Shown here: piece after piece, positions 17,562 to 23,737 of the stretch | Position numbering within the stretch: position 1 is the first letter of the stretch | Layout of the letters: each line of letters starts with the position of its first letter | NCBI GenBank assembly: GCA_002409725.1 | Contig: DHOI01000010.1 | Location: 1 to 24,202, forward strand | Direction of reading: 5' to 3' | DNA length: 24,202 bases | Origin: Christensenella sp. UBA5394 | GTDB taxonomy: Bacteria > Bacillota > Clostridia > Christensenellales > CAG-138 | Notes under the pieces: generated by a model | Database searches by the model: none | Told to the model about the DNA's origin: nothing | Seen by the model: only the letters and a program-made list of their open reading frames with translations | Made by a program: the position numbers and the translations under genes

Positions 17562-17732
17562 TTGGAAATTCGCGTAGGTGAAAACGAGTCTCTGGAGAGT
17601 GCTCTCAAACGGTTTAAGCGTAAATGCGCCCGCAGCGGCGTTTTAGCCGAGGTCCGTCGGCGTGAACATTACGAGAAGCCCAGCGTAAAGCGTAAAAAGA
17701 AGGCTGAAGCGGCCAGGAAGCGCAAGTATTAA
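17562..17732 (+). CDS. rpsU: 30S ribosomal protein S21
   Basis: S21 is a small, very basic protein of the 30S platform. The 56-residue product matches the family along its whole length: [20 protein letters not shown] near the start, [20 protein letters not shown] near the end, finishing KRKY. The start is TTG 17562, with AGGGGAGGGG (17546-17555) 6 nt upstream; an upstream in-frame extension to 17496 would add residues absent from the family and would begin at the transcription start. It is monocistronic here, with its own strong promoter and a terminator 100 bp downstream; the usual partner yqeY is absent. Confidence 0.95.
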   Translation: MEIRVGENESLESALKRFKRKCARSGVLAEVRRREHYEKPSVKRKKKAEAARKRKY

Positions 17733-17833
17733 CCTTAAGCTTCCGGCATACCATATATTCGGGATCAACCATTCCGTCCTTCCCGGATAAAGCAGCCCGC
17801 GCCGGCATGATCAAACCGCATTAGAATCGCGCT

Positions 17834-17861
17834 AAAGCCCGCCTTCACAGGCGGGCTTTTT
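17834..17861 (+). terminator. Rho-independent terminator of rpsU
   Basis: AAAGCCCGCCT (17834-17844) pairs perfectly with AGGCGGGCTTT (17849-17859) around a TCAC tetraloop, followed by further T residues. The 100 bp between the rpsU stop and this stem contain nothing else that I recognise. Confidence 0.88.
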
Positions 17862-17933
17862 GATGCCCCGCCCTGCGCACCACTTTTTTGACAGGAAGTC
17901 GCATAGGATATAAGGAAGCGGGAGGCGAGGGCA

Positions 17934-18176
17934 ATGGCGATGACGAATTTTTGCGAGCTTAGGCGCAAGGAAGTGATCAACCTTCGGGATGGTGCGCGGC
18001 TAGGCTGCATCTGCGATTTTGAGATAGACGCCTGCTCCGGGCTGGTGCGTTCCATCGTGGTGCCTGGGCCGCCACGCTTTTTTGGCCTTTTCCGTAGCGA
18101 CGAGGAGCTGGTCATCCCCTTCAACCGCATCACCAAGATCGGCGATGATGTGATATTGGTAGATGTGATGCTATGA
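17934..18176 (+). CDS. YlmC/YmxH family PRC-barrel protein (sporulation-associated)
   Basis: An 80-residue PRC-barrel protein of the YlmC/YmxH family, small beta-barrel proteins found in spore-forming Firmicutes near sporulation genes; their biochemical role is not known. The pattern is characteristic: LRRKEVINLRDGARLGCICD at about 9-28, then FEID, VRSIVVPGPPRFFGLF, a charged turn, and IPFNRITKIGDDVILVDV at the end. The ATG at 17934 has GGAGG (17921-17925) 8 nt upstream; a second ATG two codons later is too far away. A TTGACA at 17888-17893 is followed by TATAAG after only 15 bp, so the promoter is uncertain. It precedes nrdR, a common clostridial arrangement. Confidence 0.9.
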   Translation: MAMTNFCELRRKEVINLRDGARLGCICDFEIDACSGLVRSIVVPGPPRFFGLFRSDEELVIPFNRITKIGDDVILVDVML

Positions 18177-18181
18177 ATGCC

Positions 18182-18205
18182 TGTAAATAATATTGTAAAT
18201 ATATT
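18182..18205 (+). repeat. Tandem 12-bp A/T-rich repeat upstream of nrdR
   Basis: TGTAAATAATAT (18182-18193) is followed directly by TGTAAATATATT (18194-18205), sharing the core TGTAAATA. It is a sharp A/T-rich island in GC-rich DNA and may be an UP-element or a regulator site. Confidence 0.5.
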
Positions 18206-18232
18206 GGCTTAAAAGCTGGAAAACGGGCGATT

Positions 18233-18263
18233 TATGTGCTATCATAATAAAATAGAGCACATA
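18233..18263. promoter_or_regulatory. Inverted repeat around the likely nrdR -10 region (putative operator)
   Basis: TATGTGCT (18233-18240) and AGCACATA (18256-18263) are perfect inverted copies 15 bp apart. The enclosed bases contain TATCAT (18240-18245) and TAAAAT (18248-18253), the best -10 candidates; the only -35 candidate, CTGGAA (18216-18221), is weak. The arms do not match the NrdR box as I know it. Confidence 0.5.
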
Positions 18264-18297
18264 TTATATGCCGCGCGCATGCAGGAGGCACACTTCA

Positions 18298-18753
18298 ATG
18301 AAATGTCGCTATTGTTTGAGCACAGAAAGTAAGGTTGTGGATTCCCGGCCCACCGACGACGGCACCTCCATCCGCCGCAGGCGTGAATGCATCAATTGCG
18401 GCAAGCGCTTTACCACCTATGAAAAGATCGAAGAGATCCCTATCATGGTGGTCAAGAAGGATGGCTCTCGCGAGCCTTTCGACAGCTCGAAAATCCTTTC
18501 CGGTGTGCGCAAGGCCTGCGAAAAGCGCCCCGTATCCTCTGCAGATCAGGAGCTGCTGGTAGATAGCGTGGTGCGGGAGGTCTTCAATTCGCTGGAGCAG
18601 GAAGTACCTAGCAACGCCATCGGCGAAATGGTTATCCGCAGGCTCAAAGATTTAGACGACGTGGCCTATGTGCGCTTTGCCTCGGTTTACCGCCAATTCA
18701 AAGATATCAGCACCTTCATGGAGGAGCTCAAGCTGCTTTTGGATGAAAAATAG
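18298..18753 (+). CDS. nrdR: Transcriptional repressor NrdR
   Basis: NrdR represses ribonucleotide reductase genes in response to ATP/dATP. The 151-residue protein has an N-terminal zinc ribbon (Cys3, Cys6, Cys31, Cys34: MKCRYC and CINCGKRF) with the conserved VVDSR and IRRRREC, then an ATP-cone domain (about 46-136) including [20 protein letters not shown] and [13 protein letters not shown]. The ATG at 18298 has AGGAGG (18283-18288) 9 nt upstream; an in-frame ATG at 18268 has no such support. No ribonucleotide reductase gene is in the window. pgeF follows with start codons overlapping or abutting the nrdR stop. Confidence 0.97.
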   Translation: MKCRYCLSTESKVVDSRPTDDGTSIRRRRECINCGKRFTTYEKIEEIPIMVVKKDGSREPFDSSKILSGVRKACEKRPVSSADQELLVDSVVREVFNSLEQEVPSNAIGEMVIRRLKDLDDVAYVRFASVYRQFKDISTFMEELKLLLDEK

Positions 18754-18754
18754 C

Positions 18755-19636
18755 ATGTATGATAAAATTACTGACTACCCTGGCAAAGCCGCGCGGTTTG
18801 AGCACGGCTTTCTTTACGAAAAAAATGGCGAAACCGGCCTTTACAAGGCACGCGCACTGCTGCTGCCCGGCCTCTCGCACGGTTTTTCCACCCGGGAGGG
18901 CGGGATGAGCGAGGGCCCCTTCGCTTCCCTCAACCTGCATTGGGATAAGGACGGCTGCGAGCCGGATGTGCTGGAAAACTACAGCCGCTTCGCGCGCGGC
19001 GCAGGCCTTTGCTATGAAGATATGGCCATCGTCAACCACGAGCACGGGGCCACGGTGCTGCGGCTGGATGCTTCCCACCGGGGGCGCGGCTTTGATAAGC
19101 CGCCGCTGCCCTTTTGCGATGGCATCATCACAAATGATCCGGCTGTGGCGCTGGTTACCTCCCATGCGGATTGCGGGGCCTTTTTCATGTATGATCCGGT
19201 GAGCCGCTCCATCGGCATGGCGCACGCGGGCTGGAAGGGCACGCTGGCGCAGATCGGCCTGACCATGGCGCAAGCCATGACGCGGGAGTTCGGCGCTGAC
19301 CCGGCGAATGTCATGGCCGCCGCAGGCCCCTGCATTTGCCCCCGCTGCTTCGAGGTGGATGAATCGCTGGCCGATGAATTCGCGCAGGTTTTTGCAGACC
19401 CGGCAGTGAAGCTGGTCGGTCGGCCCGGCCTGGATAGGTCCGGCCTGGACAGGTCCGGCAAGGCTCATGTGGATCTGCCTAGGTGTGCGGCCATCCAGTT
19501 TATGCGTGCGGGCATCCTGCCCGAGCATATCACCTTGATGGATGCCTGCACCTATGAAGATACAGCGCATTTCTTCTCCCATCGGCGGGATCGCGGGGTC
19601 ACCGGCTCTATGGCCGCTTTTATCCAATTGCGCTAA
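18755..19636 (+). CDS. pgeF: PgeF/YfiH/YlmD family protein (laccase-domain, peptidoglycan editing)
   Basis: A laccase-domain (YfiH/YlmD) protein of about 293 residues, long annotated as polyphenol oxidase; the E. coli homologue was renamed PgeF because it removes wrongly added serine from peptidoglycan precursors. Metal-site signatures are SHGFSTREGG at 41-50, TSHADCG at 135-141 and MAHAGWKG at 155-162, with AAGPCICPRCFEV further on. The ATG at 18755 lies one base after the nrdR stop; ATG 18743 in the same frame would overlap nrdR and add four residues. Neither has a strong ribosome-binding site. The sequence GLDRSGLDRSG near residue 227 comes from a 15-bp tandem duplication. Confidence 0.92.
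   Translation: MYDKITDYPGKAARFEHGFLYEKNGETGLYKARALLLPGLSHGFSTREGGMSEGPFASLNLHWDKDGCEPDVLENYSRFARGAGLCYEDMAIVNHEHGATVLRLDASHRGRGFDKPPLPFCDGIITNDPAVALVTSHADCGAFFMYDPVSRSIGMAHAGWKGTLAQIGLTMAQAMTREFGADPANVMAAAGPCICPRCFEVDESLADEFAQVFADPAVKLVGRPGLDRSGLDRSGKAHVDLPRCAAIQFMRAGILPEHITLMDACTYEDTAHFFSHRRDRGVTGSMAAFIQLR
19426..19455 (+). repeat. 15-bp tandem duplication inside pgeF
   Basis: CGGCCTGGATAGGTC (19426-19440) is followed by CGGCCTGGACAGGTC (19441-19455), one silent difference. It duplicates five residues (GLDRS) in a probable surface loop and keeps the frame. Confidence 0.85.
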
Positions 19637-19714
19637 ATCTGCCAAACATTGACGGGATTGTGCCTTCTTTGTCCGGGGTACCTTAATGATACCTCATGCG
19701 AAGAAGGTTTTTGT

Positions 19715-20299
19715 ATGCAACTTTACACAGCGCTGCTTGCCTGCATCCTGATATTGTGCCTCACGGGCGCGCTATCGCCCTTTCGATCCATCTTGGGGCT
19801 GGGCCGCTTCCAGGCGGCTTTTTTCGCTTTGGCTATGTTGGCCCTGGCCCGCTTCGACATCGCTTTCAATCCGGAGGCCCGCTTCAACCTTTGCGCCGTG
19901 GCTCTGCCGCTATGGCTTGCTATCTGGGCGCGGGAGGAAGGCCCCGGCGCGGGCGCATCTGCAGCGCTGGCCTTTTTTGCTCTGCTGGCCTTTGGTGCAG
20001 AGAGGGCGGGGGTCTTTGGCGGCGTGCAAAGCGGGCTGCTCACGGGCTTTGTCGCCGGGGCTTGTGCAGCTCTACTCGCTTCTACACCCAGAACGGCCCT
20101 GGCCGTTGGTTGCGCCGTTCCCTTGGCCGCCAGCCTGCTCTCCACCGTTTACGCCCTGGCTACAGGCGGCTATGTGGAGCTGGATTTCACCCTGGTATCC
20201 CTGCGGGATGCGCAGATGAGCGCCCTTTGCTTTGGCAGTGTACTGCTTTGCCTGTATGCGGCGGCCAAGGGGGAGGAAAGGACAAAAGAGCAGGAATAA
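19715..20299 (+). CDS. Unrecognised Ala/Leu-rich multi-pass membrane protein
   Basis: A protein of about 194 residues dominated by Ala, Leu and Gly, with about six probable membrane helices (roughly 3-18, 32-46, 57-72, 80-94, 101-135 as one or two spans, 138-152 and 172-186) and a charged C-terminal tail (KGEERTKEQE). The ATG at 19715 has AAGAAGG (19701-19707) 7 nt upstream; an open frame extends further up to 19649 but lacks a site. I do not recognise the family. It lies between pgeF and the spoIIIA operon and is followed by a terminator-like hairpin, so it is probably transcribed separately. B. subtilis has a different, smaller membrane gene (yqhV) in the equivalent place. A sporulation role is only a guess by position. 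Confidence 0.75.
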   Translation: MQLYTALLACILILCLTGALSPFRSILGLGRFQAAFFALAMLALARFDIAFNPEARFNLCAVALPLWLAIWAREEGPGAGASAALAFFALLAFGAERAGVFGGVQSGLLTGFVAGACAALLASTPRTALAVGCAVPLAASLLSTVYALATGGYVELDFTLVSLRDAQMSALCFGSVLLCLYAAAKGEERTKEQE

Positions 20300-20320
20300 A
20301 CGCATAATTTTTGGAAAAGC

Positions 20321-20349
20321 GGGCGCGCCGGTAAAGGCGCGTCCTTTTT
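20321..20349 (+). terminator. Rho-independent terminator upstream of the spoIIIA operon
   Basis: GGGCGCGCC (20321-20329) pairs with GGCGCGTCC (20336-20344), including one G-T pair, around a 6-nt loop and followed by TTTTT. It separates the membrane protein gene from spoIIIAA. Confidence 0.7.
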
Positions 20350-20360
20350 GCATGCCAGGT

Positions 20361-20389
20361 GCTAATCACATACCGCACTACATATATAT
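20361..20389 (+). promoter_or_regulatory. Candidate sigma-E-type promoter for spoIIIA (weak)
   Basis: CATATATAT at 20381-20389 resembles the sigma-E -10 element (CATACAnT) and lies about 30 bp before the spoIIIAA ATG. The -35 candidate GCTAATC (20361-20367) matches the consensus poorly. In B. subtilis the operon is sigma-E dependent, which is the main reason to consider this site. Confidence 0.28.
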
Positions 20390-20417
20390 AACACAGCAAA
20401 AGGAGGGACAGGCAGCG

Positions 20418-21299
20418 ATGCAGGGATGGGAGCGTTATCTGCTGCCGCTGCTGCCGGCGGAACTGGCCGAGGAGCTGCGGGTATGGGGCCTTGATGGGGC
20501 GGAAGAGCTGCGCATCCGGGTGGATAGGCCCACCCGGCTCATGGGTGGAAGCTGCCGCATCCTGAGCTGGACGCCGGACGCCGAGGATTGCCGCCAGTTG
20601 CTTCTGCGGCTTTGCCGCCAATCCCTTTATGCCTATAGCGAGGAGCTGGCAGCCTGTTATATGACGCTGCCGGGCGGCTTCCGGGTGGGCCTCGCGGGCC
20701 GCATGACCGGGGGAGAGGCGGGGCCGCGCCTGGTGGCCCCCACCGGCTTTAACATACGCCTGGCCCGGGAGATCCCAGGCTGCGCCGATGGCCTTATGCC
20801 CCTTTTGTGGGGAGCGGACGGGCCGAAAAGCGCCCTGCTGATCTCCCCGCCCGGCGCGGGCAAGACCACGCTTTTGCGGGATGCTGCCCGCCAGCTTTCC
20901 GAGCGGGGGGCTGCGGTCTGCATAGCGGATGAGCGGCGGGAATTGGCAGGCTGTGAGGGCGGTGTGCCCACGTTGGATGTGGGGCCCTGCACGGATGTGC
21001 TGGAGGGCTGCAAAAAAGCCCGCGCTTTGCAGCTGATGCTTAGGGGCATGGCCCCACAGGTGCTGGTGACGGATGAGCTTTCCGGCGCGGAGGACGCACG
21101 GGCCGTGCTGGATGCCGCAGGCTGCGGGGTGCGGGTGCTGGCCAGTGCGCATGCATCCTCCATGGAAGATTTGCGGCGGCGGCGGGAAATTTATGCTTTG
21201 GTGGAAGCTGGCTGTTTCCAGCGGGTGGTGGCCCTTAAGCGGGCAGCCGGGGCAGCGCCTACCTTGGCGCTGGTATATGGAGCGGAGGAAAGCACATGA
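20418..21299 (+). CDS. spoIIIAA: Stage III sporulation protein AA (SpoIIIAA ATPase)
   Basis: SpoIIIAA is the cytoplasmic, mother-cell ATPase of the SpoIIIA-SpoIIQ channel, related to secretion-system ATPases. The 293-residue protein has a conserved N-terminal region (EELRIRVDRPTRL at 29-41; GGFRVGLAGR at 86-95), Walker A SPPGAGKTTL at 143-152, ADERRELAG at 170-178, and Walker B VLVTDEL at 215-221, followed by SAHASSMEDL. AGGAGGG (20401-20407) precedes the ATG at 20418; longer in-frame extensions run back through the terminator and are rejected. It is the first gene of the operon and overlaps spoIIIAB by 4 nt. Confidence 0.95.
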   Translation: MQGWERYLLPLLPAELAEELRVWGLDGAEELRIRVDRPTRLMGGSCRILSWTPDAEDCRQLLLRLCRQSLYAYSEELAACYMTLPGGFRVGLAGRMTGGEAGPRLVAPTGFNIRLAREIPGCADGLMPLLWGADGPKSALLISPPGAGKTTLLRDAARQLSERGAAVCIADERRELAGCEGGVPTLDVGPCTDVLEGCKKARALQLMLRGMAPQVLVTDELSGAEDARAVLDAAGCGVRVLASAHASSMEDLRRRREIYALVEAGCFQRVVALKRAAGAAPTLALVYGAEEST

Positions 21300-21796
21300 G
21301 GCCCTTTCTCGCCCTGGGTCTGCTGGCCCTTTTCACCTTCCTGGGCTATGCCAAAGCCTATGCCTTTTCCGCCCGGGCGGCCGCCCTATCCGCCTTTACG
21401 GAAGAGGTGCCCCAGCTGCTTTTGCGCATGGATTACGAAGCCCTGCCCATGAGCCGCTTGGCTGCGGCCCTGGGGGCGCGGGGCGCGCTGCTTTCGCCCC
21501 TGTGGGCCGCTTTCGGGGAGAATCTGGCGCAAATGAGCGCCGAGGCGGCCTGGCGGGAAGCGCTGGATACACGCTCGCCCTACGGCCTCACGCCGGAGGA
21601 TCGCAGCCTGCTCCTAGGCCTTGGCGAGGCGCTGTCCGCGCCGGATGTTGAGAGCCGCAGGCAGGCGGCCGCCTACATTCTGCGGGAGACGGAAAGGCGG
21701 CGGGACGACCTGCGGCAGGAGCAGGCCCGCAAGGGCGATCTTTATGGCACGCTGGGGCTGCTTCTGGGCCTGGCCGTGGCCATTTTCATCATCTGA
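21296..21796 (+). CDS. spoIIIAB: Stage III sporulation protein AB
   Basis: SpoIIIAB is a membrane protein of the channel complex, with a fold related to type II secretion GspF/PilC-like components. The 166-residue protein has an N-terminal membrane helix (about 3-20), a helical cytoplasmic body with the conserved KAYAFSARAAALSAF and PLWAAFGENL, a charged segment ETERRRDDLRQEQARKGDLY, and a C-terminal membrane helix (about 150-166). This matches the family layout and length. It overlaps spoIIIAA by ATGA and is followed by spoIIIAC after 18 bp. Confidence 0.92.
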   Translation: MRPFLALGLLALFTFLGYAKAYAFSARAAALSAFTEEVPQLLLRMDYEALPMSRLAAALGARGALLSPLWAAFGENLAQMSAEAAWREALDTRSPYGLTPEDRSLLLGLGEALSAPDVESRRQAAAYILRETERRRDDLRQEQARKGDLYGTLGLLLGLAVAIFII

Positions 21797-21814
21797 AGAA
21801 GGGTACGGAACAAT

Positions 21815-22012
21815 ATGGGCATCGATATCATACTCAAAATCGCGGGGATCGGTATACTGGTGGCGGTGATCTGCCAGCTGCTCAAGCAAACGGGCCGGGA
21901 GGATATCGCCATGCTCACTGCCCTAATGGGCCTCATCATCGTGCTGGGCCTGGTGGTGGGCGAGATCGGCTCCCTCTTTAACGAGGTGAAGCGGATCTTC
22001 GGCCTTTACTAG
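21815..22012 (+). CDS. spoIIIAC: Stage III sporulation protein AC
   Basis: A 65-residue membrane protein with two helices (about 4-24 and 31-51), the invariant layout of SpoIIIAC. The start MGIDIILKIAGIGILVAV and the stretch QLLKQTGREDIAMLTALMGL are strongly conserved in the family. A GAAGAAGGG-like purine stretch lies upstream of the ATG. It is followed two bases later by spoIIIAD. SpoIIIAC and SpoIIIAD are integral parts of the mother-cell channel; their precise role is not settled. Confidence 0.95.
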   Translation: MGIDIILKIAGIGILVAVICQLLKQTGREDIAMLTALMGLIIVLGLVVGEIGSLFNEVKRIFGLY

Positions 22013-22014
22013 CC

Positions 22015-22410
22015 ATGACGGCCTTTAAGCTGGCTGGGATTGCCCTCCTGGCCGTATCGGCCGCGGTGGTGCTGCGGGCCTACAGGCCTGAAATGGCGCT
22101 GCAACTGAGCGTGGCCGCCTGCCTGTTCCTTTTGGCCTACGCCCTTTCGGATATCGCCGCCATCCGTGCGGCCGTGGATGGCGTGGCCGGCCGCTTCGGC
22201 CTGGGGGCCGAGCAGTTGAAGCTAGTGTTCAAGGTGATCGGCATATCCTATGTGGTGCAATTCGCGGCCGAGGCCTGCCGGGATGCGGGGGAGAGCGCCA
22301 TTGCCTCTAAGGTGGAATTGGCGGGCCGGGTGTTGATCGTAGCCGCTGCCCTGCCCGCCCTGCTGGCCGTATTGAGCCTTTTGAGCGGCCTTTTACAGCA
22401 AGCGCCATGA
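22015..22410 (+). CDS. spoIIIAD: Stage III sporulation protein AD
   Basis: A 131-residue membrane protein of the SpoIIIAC/AD family with about four helices (roughly 4-20, 28-48, 70-86 and 106-126). The segment LKLVFKVIGISYVVQFAAEACRDAGESAIA is the family signature and is split here across residues 68-97. It begins 2 nt after spoIIIAC and overlaps spoIIIAE by 4 nt (ATGA). Confidence 0.94.
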   Translation: MTAFKLAGIALLAVSAAVVLRAYRPEMALQLSVAACLFLLAYALSDIAAIRAAVDGVAGRFGLGAEQLKLVFKVIGISYVVQFAAEACRDAGESAIASKVELAGRVLIVAAALPALLAVLSLLSGLLQQAP

Positions 22411-23558
22411 GGCGGCTGTTCGCTCTGCTGCTCCTGCTGGCCGCGCTGCTACTCATCCCCGCAACGGCCTATGCATTGCAGGAAGAGCTGGAAGATACCC
22501 TACGCGTTACGCTAAACGGCTACGACCTGAGCGAATGGCAGCAAAGCTACGCCGGCCTGTCGCCCGAGGTGCGCGCCCTCTGGGGGTATGAGAGCGCGGG
22601 GGAGTTAATTGCAAGCTACGCGCTGGGCGAAGGGGATATCGGCGAGAATCTGCTGCAAGGCTTATGGGAGGCAGCCGTGGCCGCCGTGCGCCAGGGCATT
22701 GCCAGCCTGGGTACGGTGATTGGCGTGGCCCTTTTGATTGGCCTCTTAGATGCGCTTCTGGGAGAAGGCCAGGGGAGCGTGAAGGAGATTGCCTCCTTCC
22801 TCTGCTACGGGGTGTGCGTGGCCGTGCTCAGCGGCGTAATGGCCGCCCAGCTTAGCTTGGCAGCCGGGGCCATTGGCGATATTTGCAGATTGCTCGAAGC
22901 CTTCGCGCCGTTGCTGGCGACGCTGCTCTCGGCAGTGGGGGCCACGGCCTCGGCTGGTATGGCTCAGCCGCTGTTCATCTTTTTGAGCGGAACGGTGGCT
23001 AAAACCGTGCAGGGCCTGCTCCTGCCCGCCGTGATGAGCGCCGGGGTGCTGCATATCGTGGGTGCGCTTACGGGCCGCAAGCAGCTCGATCACATGGCAG
23101 GGGCAATCAAATCCTTTGCCAAATGGATGATCGGCGGCATCACTACGGTGTTCCTTAGCAGTATGGCCTTGCGGGGCATGAGCGTAGGCGGGGCGGACAG
23201 CATCAGCTTTCGCACCATGAAATACGCCCTGGACAAATCCCTGCCCCTGGTGGGGGGCGTTGTGGCGGGCAGCTTGGACAGCGTGCGGGGCTGCACCCTT
23301 CTGATCAAAAACGCGGCCGGTATCGCGGCTGTGTTCATCGCCCTGGGTATGGTGCTCACACCGCTTTTACGCCTTGCCGGGATGAACCTGGCGTTTCGCA
23401 TCACGGCGGCGCTCTGCGCCCAGCTTTCCGATGAGCGCATGCCCAAGCTGCTGGGTGACCTGGCGGATATCTGCCGCTATATGTTCGCCTGCGTGGCTGC
23501 GGTAGCGCTGATGTATGTGCTGACGATGGGCCTTATCATGGCCCTGGGCGGGGTGTGA
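22407..23558 (+). CDS. spoIIIAE: Stage III sporulation protein AE
   Basis: A 383-residue polytopic membrane protein. Residues 1-23 look like a cleavable signal peptide (Leu-rich core, AYA just before LQEEL). A polar outer segment of about 70 residues follows, then seven or so membrane helices from about residue 95 to the C-terminus. Conserved SpoIIIAE features include the GAIKSFAKWMIGGITTVFLS region and DKSLPLVGGVVAGSLDSVRG. It overlaps spoIIIAD and spoIIIAF by 4 nt each, in line with coupled translation of the channel components. The length is close to that of B. subtilis SpoIIIAE. Confidence 0.94.
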   Translation: MRRLFALLLLLAALLLIPATAYALQEELEDTLRVTLNGYDLSEWQQSYAGLSPEVRALWGYESAGELIASYALGEGDIGENLLQGLWEAAVAAVRQGIASLGTVIGVALLIGLLDALLGEGQGSVKEIASFLCYGVCVAVLSGVMAAQLSLAAGAIGDICRLLEAFAPLLATLLSAVGATASAGMAQPLFIFLSGTVAKTVQGLLLPAVMSAGVLHIVGALTGRKQLDHMAGAIKSFAKWMIGGITTVFLSSMALRGMSVGGADSISFRTMKYALDKSLPLVGGVVAGSLDSVRGCTLLIKNAAGIAAVFIALGMVLTPLLRLAGMNLAFRITAALCAQLSDERMPKLLGDLADICRYMFACVAAVALMYVLTMGLIMALGGV

Positions 23559-23737
23559 GGATGGAGGCGCTTTATGAGCTGGTACTCAAGCTGAGCGTGG
23601 CTGCGGTGCTGCGGTGCGTGCTGGCCTTTCTGCTCCCGGTCGGCAACCTGAAGCGCAGCGCCGGGCGGGCTGTGGATCTAATCATGTTCTGGATGGTGGC
23701 GGAGGCCGTGCTTTCCGTCTGGCAGGAGGCCCTATGA
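23555..23737 (+). CDS. spoIIIAF: Stage III sporulation protein AF, minimal form
   Basis: A 60-residue protein holding only the N-terminal part of SpoIIIAF: helix one (about 8-27), a short loop LPVGNLKRSAGRAVDL, and helix two (about 41-57). B. subtilis SpoIIIAF is about 200 residues and has a soluble C-terminal domain, which is absent here. There is no room for a frameshifted remnant, because spoIIIAG starts at 23734, overlapping the stop by 4 nt. Translation may begin at GTG 23555 (GTGA overlap with spoIIIAE) or at ATG 23561. The position between AE and AG and the helix-loop-helix pattern support the call. Confidence 0.82.
   Translation: MRMEALYELVLKLSVAAVLRCVLAFLLPVGNLKRSAGRAVDLIMFWMVAEAVLSVWQEAL

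Noticed and set aside
20232..20417. A 62-residue N-terminal extension of SpoIIIAA
   Set aside because: It overlaps the upstream gene and the terminator, and a strong ribosome-binding site precedes ATG 20418.
23555..23737. spoIIIAF as a frameshifted pseudogene
   Set aside because: spoIIIAG begins inside its stop codon with a normal ATGA overlap, so no lost coding sequence is left; a genuine short form is more likely.
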